From contig CAZKIU010000014.1 of NCBI GenBank assembly GCA_964552955.1, positions 22,819-86,818 of the forward strand: a stretch of 64,000 bases of DNA, given 5' to 3'. This DNA is from UBA1413 sp964552955. Lineage in GTDB: Bacteria; Bacteroidota; Bacteroidia; Bacteroidales; Prolixibacteraceae. Both the position numbers and the translations under genes were made by a program. Each line of letters begins with the position of its first letter. Position 1 is the stretch's first letter. Positions 58,335-64,000 of the stretch are shown here, piece by piece. The notes under the pieces were generated by a model that saw only the letters and a list, made by a program, of their open reading frames with translations, searched no databases and was not told where the DNA came from.

Positions 58335-58404
58335 TCCAGATTCCAGATTCCAGATTCAAGACTCAGGATTCCAGATTCAAGACTCAGGATTCCAGACTCC
58401 AGAT
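58335..58404. repeat. 7-bp tandem repeat array (10 units)
   Basis: The units are TCCAGAT (x3), TCAAGAC, TCAGGAT, TCCAGAT, TCAAGAC, TCAGGAT, TCCAGAC and TCCAGAT. The 21-bp triplet TCCAGAT-TCAAGAC-TCAGGAT occurs twice. It lies between lpdA and the promoter of the FadL-type gene, and extends imperfectly a few bases toward lpdA. Confidence 0.88.
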
Positions 58405-58414
58405 TCCAATCTTC

Positions 58415-59806
58415 TCAAATGTGGATGACTTCTCCGTAGGCAGCGGCAGCGGCTTCCATGATGGCTTCACTCATCGTGGGGTGCGGGTGAATCGCCTTGA
58501 TCAGTTCGTGAGCGGTGGCTTCCAGTTTTTTGGCCACCACCAGCTCAGCCACCATTTCGGTGACATTACCTCCGACCATATGGGCCCCCAGGAGTTCACC
58601 GTATCTGGCGTCGAAGACCAGTTTGACAAACCCCTCTTTTTGCCCGGCGGCACTCGCCTTACCACTGGCGGAGAAGGGGAACTTGCCCACTTTCACCTCA
58701 TAGCCGGCCTCTTTGGCTTTGGCTTCGGTGAGGCCTACCGACGAAATCTCGGGATGGGTATAGGTACACCCGGGGATATTCTTATAATCAATCGGTTCGG
58801 GATTCAGTCCGGCGATCTTCTCCACGCAGGTGATGCCTTCAGCCGAAGCCACATGGGCCAGGGCCGGGGTAGCAATGATATCGCCAATGGCATATACCCC
58901 TTCCACGTTGGTCTTGTAATATTCATCGACCTTTATACGGCCGTTTTCAACGGCCACTCCCAGCTCTTCGAGGCCGATCCCCTCAATATTTGGCGTGATG
59001 CCCACTGCCGAAAGGACCACATCGACATCGACCACCTCCTCGCCTTTTTTGGTTTTGATGGTCACCTTGCACCCTTCACCGGAGGTATCCACCTTTTCAA
59101 CCGTGGAGGAGGTCATCACCTTCATCCCCATCTTCTTGAAAGAGCGTTCGAGCTGTTTGGAGACCTCCTCGTCCTCGAGGGGGACCACATTGGGCATAAA
59201 CTCCACCAGCGTCACCTGTGTACCGATGGACTGGTAAAAATAGGCGAATTCGCTGCCGATGGCGCCCGATCCCACGACCACCATTGTTTTGGGCTGGCTG
59301 GGCAGGGTCATGGCTTTGCGGTAACCAAAGACCTTGACATAGTCCAGGGGCAGGTTGGGCAATTGACGGGTGCGGGCTCCGGTAGCCAGAATAATATGTT
59401 GGGCCGTGACCACCGTTTTATTTCCGGCCTCATCGGTGACCTCCACCTGACCCTTACCGGTCAGCTTACCGAAGCCTGTAATGGTATCGACTTTATTCTT
59501 CTTGAAAAGAAACTGGATGCCCTTGCTCATTCCCTCGGCCACGCCGCGACTGCGTTTCACCATGGCCTCAAAATCGGGCTTGACTTCTCCTGATATACTT
59601 ACGCCGTAATCGGCGGCATGCAGGGCATACTCATAAGCCTGGGCGCTCTTGAGCAGCGACTTGGTGGGGATGCATCCCCAGTTGAGGCAGATGCCTCCCA
59701 GATTCTCCTTTTCCACAACCCCCACACTGAATCCAAGCTGGGAAGCCCTGATGGCAGCCACATATCCGCCGGGGCCGCTACCGATTACCAAAACATCGTA
59801 GTTCAT
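58415..59806 (-). CDS. lpdA: Dihydrolipoyl dehydrogenase (E3)
   Basis: The enzyme reoxidises dihydrolipoamide of 2-oxoacid dehydrogenases or the glycine cleavage system with NAD+. The 463-aa product has the FAD motif VIGSGPGGYVAAIRA, the redox pair C40 and C45 in LGGICLNWGCIPTKS, the NAD loop VVGSGAIGSEFA, VYAIGDI and the interface HPHPTMSEAIMEAA with the base His. No E1 or E2 gene is adjacent, so the partner complex is elsewhere. A TATCTTTG promoter box lies about 70 bp upstream inside the 3' end of the phosphatase-family gene. Confidence 0.95.
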   Translation of the reverse strand: MNYDVLVIGSGPGGYVAAIRASQLGFSVGVVEKENLGGICLNWGCIPTKSLLKSAQAYEYALHAADYGVSISGEVKPDFEAMVKRSRGVAEGMSKGIQFLFKKNKVDTITGFGKLTGKGQVEVTDEAGNKTVVTAQHIILATGARTRQLPNLPLDYVKVFGYRKAMTLPSQPKTMVVVGSGAIGSEFAYFYQSIGTQVTLVEFMPNVVPLEDEEVSKQLERSFKKMGMKVMTSSTVEKVDTSGEGCKVTIKTKKGEEVVDVDVVLSAVGITPNIEGIGLEELGVAVENGRIKVDEYYKTNVEGVYAIGDIIATPALAHVASAEGITCVEKIAGLNPEPIDYKNIPGCTYTHPEISSVGLTEAKAKEAGYEVKVGKFPFSASGKASAAGQKEGFVKLVFDARYGELLGAHMVGGNVTEMVAELVVAKKLEATAHELIKAIHPHPTMSEAIMEAAAAAYGEVIHI

Positions 59807-59873
59807 TATTCTGAATAATTTCGTTATTTGATTTTTTCAATTCCAATAACACCCTTCATCCCGAAAGGTTTAT

Positions 59874-59904
59874 CAAAGATACCTTTTTATGGTTTATAGC
59901 CAAG
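59874..59904 (-). promoter_or_regulatory. Predicted promoter for lpdA
   Basis: On the minus strand TATCTTTG (59881-59874) fits TAnnTTTG. CTTG (59904-59901), one base off TTTG, lies 19 bp upstream. It overlaps the 3' end of the upstream gene. Confidence 0.45.
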
Positions 59905-60687
59905 ATGGTGATGGATGATCCCAAAGAACTCAGGGAAATAGCTATCGCTGGCGGCGATGATTTCGCCCCCGAAGAGCCAGTTGCCGCCGCCGTTGAAATC
60001 GGTGACCCGCCCACCGGCCTGCTGCAGGATGAGGGCCCCGGCGGCCACGTCCCAGGCATGCAGGGCATGCTCAAAGAAGGCGTCGTAGCGGCCTGCCGCC
60101 ACATAACAGAGGTCCACAGCCGCCGACCCCATCCGGCGCAACCCCCTGGTCGTCCGCATCAGCTCCTTCAGGGCCGCAATGTAATGGTCAATGCGGTCAA
60201 AGTCATAATAGGGAAAACCAGTACCAATCAGGGTATCAACAGAATGTGCCGAAGTAGCGACCCTGATCTCCCTGCCATTGAGAAGGGCGGGCCCTCCCTT
60301 CCAGGCCATAAACATCTCATCCTGCCCCAGCTCATAGACCACTCCGGCCACCATCTCCTCCCCTTCGGAAAGCGCTATGCTCACTGAACAGGGGTAAATG
60401 CCGTGAATGTAATTGGTGGTCCCGTCAAGGGGATCGATGATCCACTGCAGCTTCTCTCCGCAAGCGCCTGCGGTGCCCTCTTCCGTGACAAAACCCGCTC
60501 CAGGCAGTAAAGCCCGCAACCGCTCCACAATCCTCTGCTCTGAAGTCTTGTCCACATAAGTCACGAAACTGGCCGGACTCTTAGTCTCCACGTCGGCCAG
60601 GGTGAGGGTCCTGCGCTCTTCGCGGATGAAACGGCCTGCCTCGCGGGCCACCCCGGTCATCTCCTCAGCGATCTTCTTGTAATCCAT
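59887..60687 (-). CDS. Inositol monophosphatase family phosphatase
   Basis: The 266-aa protein has the metal-binding motifs of the IMPase superfamily: the conserved FVTEEGTAG (Glu), IIDPLDGTTNYIHG (DPLDGT) and the late ALHAWDVAAGALILQQAGG (WDxxAG). It hydrolyses sugar- or inositol-like monophosphates. Bacterial members also dephosphorylate fructose-1,6-bisphosphate, PAP or phosphoribosyl intermediates, so the substrate is open. It has no signal peptide. Its 3' end carries the likely lpdA promoter, so both genes may form one minus-strand unit. Confidence 0.92.
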   Translation of the reverse strand: MDYKKIAEEMTGVAREAGRFIREERRTLTLADVETKSPASFVTYVDKTSEQRIVERLRALLPGAGFVTEEGTAGACGEKLQWIIDPLDGTTNYIHGIYPCSVSIALSEGEEMVAGVVYELGQDEMFMAWKGGPALLNGREIRVATSAHSVDTLIGTGFPYYDFDRIDHYIAALKELMRTTRGLRRMGSAAVDLCYVAAGRYDAFFEHALHAWDVAAGALILQQAGGRVTDFNGGGNWLFGGEIIAASDSYFPEFFGIIHHHLGYKP

Positions 60688-60821
60688 ATCTTTATGAAAA
60701 TAAACGTTCTAACCTCGCCCCCATACATCTTAACCATGTCAACAGAAATACCCGGTCGCTTATCCGCACTAATCATGATTACCAGTCCGGTCGGCGTGAT
60801 GCCCGTTTTTCCCTCCCGGAA

Positions 60822-61991
60822 TCATTCCATCCACGCGCCCTGCATGGAGCCATCCGGCAGGATGGCCGANNNNNNNNNNNNNNNNNNNNNNNNNNNNNNN
60901 NNNNNNNNNNNNNNNNNNNNNNNNNNNNNNNNNNNNNNNNNNNNNNNNNNNNNNNNNNNNNNNNNNNNNAGAGCGCGGGTGCCCCGCCGTTCGGAATAGG
61001 GAAAGGCGTGGAGCTGTGAGATCTCCAGGCTGTTGATGAAATGGTACGAGGCCTGGAACAGCGCTTCGGTCTCCCCGTTGGTTCCGGCGATCACATCGAC
61101 GCCGATGAAGGCAAAGGGGAGTGTTTCCCTGATGCGGGCTACCCTGCCGGCAAAGAGTTCCGTAGTGTACTTGCGTTTCATCAGGGCCAGGACCTCATCG
61201 GACCCTGCCTGAAGAGGGATGTGAAAGTGGGGCATGATGACCGTGGAAGCGGCCACCCTATCAATGACTTCATCGGTAAGCAGGTTGGGTTCCACTGATC
61301 CCATGCGGAGCCGGCGAAGGCCATTCACCTTTTCGAGAGCGGCCAGCAACTCGGGGAAACGCTCACCCGTCGATTTTCCGAAATCACCAATATTGACACC
61401 CGTCAGGACGATCTCCCTGAAACCCCGGGCGACAGCAGCCTCTGCTTCCATGACGGTATCGGCCACGGAGGCATTGCGACTCCGTCCGCGGGCAAAAGGT
61501 ATCGTACAATAGGTGCAATAATAGTCACATCCATCCTGTATTTTCAGAAAGCTGCGCGTACGGTCGCCCTGAGAAAAGGCAGGATGATAATCCCTGACCT
61601 GCTGGAGACGGGTGGAGGCGATTTCAGCTCCAGGGCGCTTCTGAAGGTCCCCCAGATAAGAGACCACATTGAACTTCTCGCGCGTCCCCAGCACCAGATC
61701 CACCCCTTCGAGGGCCGCAATCTCTTCCGGGCTCAACTGGGCATAACACCCAATGACCACCACGAAAGCCGAGGGATTGGACCGGATGGCCCGGCGAATG
61801 GCATTGCGGCTGCTCTTGTCACCCGCGTTGGTGACCGAACAAGTATTGATGACATAAAGATCAGCCTTCTCCTCAAAAGCCACCCGCTCAAATCCTACCT
61901 CCTCCAGGGAGCGGGCGATGGCCGAGCTCTCTGAAAAATTGAGCTTGCAGCCCAAGGTCTGGAAAGCCACTCTTTTCCCCTTATAATTCAT
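60822..61991 (-). CDS. mtaB: tRNA t6A37 methylthiotransferase MtaB (interrupted by assembly gap)
   Basis: MtaB adds the methylthio group to t6A37 of ANN-decoding tRNAs. The ATG at 61991 begins MNYKGKRVAFQTLGCKLNFSES. The N-terminal cluster cysteines are in TLGCKLN, NTCSVTNAGDKSSRNAI and GCYAQLSPEE. The radical SAM motif DGCDYYCTYCTIPFARGRSR (CxxxCxxC), IVLTGVNIGDFG and HIPLQAGSDEVLALMKRKY follow. The 100 N at 60870-60969 remove the end of the barrel linker and most of the TRAM domain. The remnant after the gap (SAILPDGSMQGAWME, stop at 60822) fits a TRAM C-terminus, so the frame is plausible, but the gap is probably shorter than the missing sequence. A TACCTTTG box lies upstream. Confidence 0.92.
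   Translation of the reverse strand: MNYKGKRVAFQTLGCKLNFSESSAIARSLEEVGFERVAFEEKADLYVINTCSVTNAGDKSSRNAIRRAIRSNPSAFVVVIGCYAQLSPEEIAALEGVDLVLGTREKFNVVSYLGDLQKRPGAEIASTRLQQVRDYHPAFSQGDRTRSFLKIQDGCDYYCTYCTIPFARGRSRNASVADTVMEAEAAVARGFREIVLTGVNIGDFGKSTGERFPELLAALEKVNGLRRLRMGSVEPNLLTDEVIDRVAASTVIMPHFHIPLQAGSDEVLALMKRKYTTELFAGRVARIRETLPFAFIGVDVIAGTNGETEALFQASYHFINSLEISQLHAFPYSERRGTRAXXXXXXXXXXXXXXXXXXXXXXXXXXXXXXXXXXSAILPDGSMQGAWME
60870..60969. other. Assembly gap (100 N) in mtaB
   Basis: There are exactly 100 N, without overlapping flanks. The C-terminal TRAM domain of MtaB is missing, so real sequence is lost here. Confidence 0.9.
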
Positions 61992-62009
61992 ACCTTTCAA
62001 TTAAAGGCA

Positions 62010-62017
62010 CAAAGGTA
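62010..62017 (-). promoter_or_regulatory. Possible -7 box for mtaB
   Basis: On the minus strand TACCTTTG fits TAnnTTTG, 18 bp before the ATG. A TTG lies about 17 bp further upstream. Confidence 0.4.
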
Positions 62018-62030
62018 TGATTTTTTTACA

Positions 62031-63365
62031 TCACAACAGGTTGCTGGCCAGTTCCGCCAGGAAACTGCGTTCTCCCTTAAGCAGATTGATATGGGCAAAG
62101 ATATCCTGGCCTTTCATCCGCTCCGTCAGATAGGCCAGTCCGTTCGACTTGATATCAAGATAAGGGGAGTCGATCTGCTGGAGATCGCCTGTAAAAATCA
62201 TCTTAGTGCCTTCACCGGCACGGGTGATGATGGTTTTGATTTCGTGGGGAGTCAGGTTCTGGGCCTCATCAATGATAAAAAAGACATTGGAGAGGCTACG
62301 GCCCCTGATATAAGCCAGCGGGGTGATCACCAGCCGGTCGTCTTTCTGGAGTTCCTCGATTTTCTGGTATTCGGGACTACGGGCGTTGAACACATGCTTG
62401 ATGACACCCAGGTTATCGTAAAGGGGCTGCATGTAAGGATTTATTTTTTCCATGGCATCACCCGGAAGGAATCCCAGATCGCGGTTGCTCAGGGCTACAA
62501 TGGGGCGGGCCAGCAGAATCTGCTCGAACTGGCGATGTTGTTCCAGGGCTGCCGCCAGGGCCAGCAGCGTCTTGCCTGTCCCCGCCTTACCCGTCAGTGC
62601 AATCAACTTGATCTCCGGATCGGTCAACACATCAATACTGAAGGTCTGTTCGGCATTACGCGGTTTAATGCCGTATACACTCTTCTTCTCCAACCGGCGC
62701 ACCAGCTTGTTGGTGGCATCGTAACGGGCCAGCACACTCGAACTCCCCCCCTTTAGAATAAAACACTCATTGGCTTCGGGTTTATAATTCCATTCGACCG
62801 CCTGAATAGCAAAGGAACCCTCATGGTAGAGCATATCAATCAGATCGGTACTGAAATTGTCGAAAACAGCCACCGTCTGCTCCAGATTATGGACATCCCG
62901 TACCTGGTCCGATTTGTAATCCTCGGCCTGAATACCCAGCGACTTGGCTTTCATCCGCAGGTTGATATCCTTGCTCACCAAGACGGTCTTCCGGTCAGGA
63001 TTCGCTTTGGCGGTATACTCGGCAATGGAGAGAATCTGATGGTCGGGGATGTCCTCATGAAAGGAATTCCTGAGTTCCGCAGAATACGGCTTGCCGGTCT
63101 CAATGCGTAACTTCCCCAGCGTGGGCCCCAACGATTTACCCCCGTTGAAAAGCTCATCGCCTACAATCTCATCCAGCAGCCTGACGAATTCCCGCGCCTG
63201 GTAGTTGATCAGGTCGTTCCCCCGTTTGAATTTATCCAGCTCCTCCAGCACAACGATGGGAAGAACAATGTCGTTGTCCTCAAACTGGTAAATACAGGTG
63301 TGATCGTGCAGAATCACGTTGGTGTCAAGAATAAAAATCTTGCTCTTAATCTTCTTTTTAGGCAT
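62031..63365 (-). CDS. PhoH family ATPase with N-terminal PIN domain (YlaK-like)
   Basis: The 444-aa protein has an N-terminal PIN nuclease domain (about 8-150) with acidic residues in FILDTNVILHD, VVLEELDKFKRG and LVSKDINLRMKA. A PhoH-type P-loop ATPase follows (about 230-440), with Walker A LTGKAGTGKTLLALA (258-272), RPIV, Walker B VFFIIDEAQNLTPHE and IFTGDLQQID. Related PhoH2-type proteins act as RNA helicase-nucleases. The order PIN-PhoH is the chromosomal Bacteroidota form and is not evidently a toxin-antitoxin system, because no antitoxin lies upstream. It is divergent from folC. Confidence 0.93.
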   Translation of the reverse strand: MPKKKIKSKIFILDTNVILHDHTCIYQFEDNDIVLPIVVLEELDKFKRGNDLINYQAREFVRLLDEIVGDELFNGGKSLGPTLGKLRIETGKPYSAELRNSFHEDIPDHQILSIAEYTAKANPDRKTVLVSKDINLRMKAKSLGIQAEDYKSDQVRDVHNLEQTVAVFDNFSTDLIDMLYHEGSFAIQAVEWNYKPEANECFILKGGSSSVLARYDATNKLVRRLEKKSVYGIKPRNAEQTFSIDVLTDPEIKLIALTGKAGTGKTLLALAAALEQHRQFEQILLARPIVALSNRDLGFLPGDAMEKINPYMQPLYDNLGVIKHVFNARSPEYQKIEELQKDDRLVITPLAYIRGRSLSNVFFIIDEAQNLTPHEIKTIITRAGEGTKMIFTGDLQQIDSPYLDIKSNGLAYLTERMKGQDIFAHINLLKGERSFLAELASNLL

Positions 63366-63465
63366 TTCCCGAATTTTGATTTTTGTAAATGTAATTAATT
63401 CGGGTTCCTTTTCCGGAATCGCGGTGAGAAATTAATAAACTTGTAACAGTTAATAAATATAGGTT

Positions 63466-64000
63466 ATGGACCGCTATCAGGCTATTCTGGATTATCTCTA
63501 CAACCGTTTGCCCATGTTTCAGCGCACGGGACCGGCAGCTTATAAACATTCCCTGGGGAACACCCTGTTGTTGGACGACCTCTACGGGCATCCCCACCGG
63601 AATTATCCTACGCTGCATGTCGCCGGCACCAACGGAAAGGGATCGGTATCGCACATGCTGGCCGCCGTGCTGCAGTCGGCGGGATACAAAACCGGCCTTT
63701 ACACCTCGCCCCACCTGGTCGACTTCCGTGAGAGGATCCGCATCAACGGAAAGATGATTCCCAAAGCCGAAATCATCAGGATGGTCGGTGATTTTCATGC
63801 CAGAAACCGCGATAAGGGCATTGCCCCTTCATTTTTCGAACTTACGGCAGCCATGGCATTCGACTGGTTTGCCCGTCGCAAGGTCGATATAGCCGTCATC
63901 GAGGTGGGACTGGGGGGCCGCCTCGACTCGACCAACATCATCATCCCGGAGGTGAGTATCATCACCAATATCAGTTTTGACCATATGGCGCTGTTGGGCC
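63466..64000 (+). CDS. folC: Folylpolyglutamate/dihydrofolate synthase (3' truncated)
   Basis: The ATG at 63466 gives an open frame that runs off the right edge (178 codons visible). It begins MDRYQAILDYLYNRLPMFQR and has the family P-loop TLHVAGTNGKGSVSHMLAAV, YTSPHLVDFRERIRING and EVGLGGRLDSTNII, then TNISFDHM. These are the Mur-ligase-like motifs of FolC, which ligates glutamate to folates and often also forms dihydrofolate from dihydropteroate. The gene is divergent from the PhoH gene across 100 bp. Its C-terminal half is outside the window. Confidence 0.94.
   Translation, partial: MDRYQAILDYLYNRLPMFQRTGPAAYKHSLGNTLLLDDLYGHPHRNYPTLHVAGTNGKGSVSHMLAAVLQSAGYKTGLYTSPHLVDFRERIRINGKMIPKAEIIRMVGDFHARNRDKGIAPSFFELTAAMAFDWFARRKVDIAVIEVGLGGRLDSTNIIIPEVSIITNISFDHMALLG

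Noticed and set aside
58121..59593. A 490-codon open frame on the plus strand over lpdA
   Set aside because: It is the antisense shadow of a clear lpdA gene in GC-rich DNA. Its first part translates the 7-bp repeats and it shows no family features.

Overview
The window reads as a piece of a Bacteroidota chromosome, most likely a Bacteroidales-type anaerobe. It was probably assembled from short reads or a metagenome, because three runs of exactly 100 N interrupt it (25233-25332, 37072-37171, 60870-60969). The assignment rests on type IX secretion genes (porV, porU, gldJ, porQ), a secreted protein with a C-terminal sorting domain, TonB and FadL-type outer-membrane proteins, DUF5683 next to parAB, a GSCFA protein, and promoter-like TTTG / TAnnTTTG boxes in place of sigma70 boxes. 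Most of the sequence is GC-rich and densely coded; 19999-23920 is clearly AT-richer.

Layout. 1-2092: the end of a TolC-like protein and its HlyD-like adaptor. 2215-8200 (minus): porU, porV, ispF, a CoA-binding protein and a thioredoxin, divergent from gldJ (8397-9827). 10161-13404: a DPS-like ferritin, a TonB-dependent receptor and a half-size TSUP permease. 13549-19815 (minus): a tight five-gene cluster holding an HdrA-like ferredoxin, a radical SAM enzyme, a DUF116-polyprenyl synthase fusion, an alpha/alpha-toroid protein and a squalene-cyclase-like protein with a DxDD motif. I recognise no described pathway here, and it is the best candidate for a new system. 19999-23487: an AT-rich secreted LRR/lipase protein, then tRNA-Lys(CTT).

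24370-34762 (plus) is a storage-glucan block: branching enzyme, GSCFA protein, debranching enzyme, GT4 glycosyltransferase, GH57 hydrolase and glucan phosphorylase. An XRE-cupin regulator and an acyl-CoA ligase follow. 37364-45529: truA, a sugar-isomerase-like lipoprotein, an EamA transporter, porQ-cmk-ispH and priA. 45623-51543: a heptose-7-phosphate kinase-like gene, parA, parB, DUF5683 and a LysM lytic transglycosylase. 51718-56279: sucD/sucC, a KdsD-like SIS isomerase, an isochorismatase-family hydrolase and an MBL hydrolase. 56542-63365 (minus): a FadL-type porin, lpdA, an inositol-monophosphatase-family enzyme, mtaB and a PIN-PhoH ATPase. The window ends inside folC.

Non-coding structure. 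Four arrays of 7-bp tandem repeats (TCCAGAY/TCAAGAY/TTAAGAT) lie at three intergenic loci. Three genes (the acyl-CoA ligase, sucD and the MBL hydrolase) have tandem duplications that include their own 3' end and stop codon. Three terminator-like hairpins are spaced about 75 bp apart. The N run in the acyl-CoA ligase is flanked by an exact 55-bp duplicate, so it is an assembly artefact and the gene is intact.
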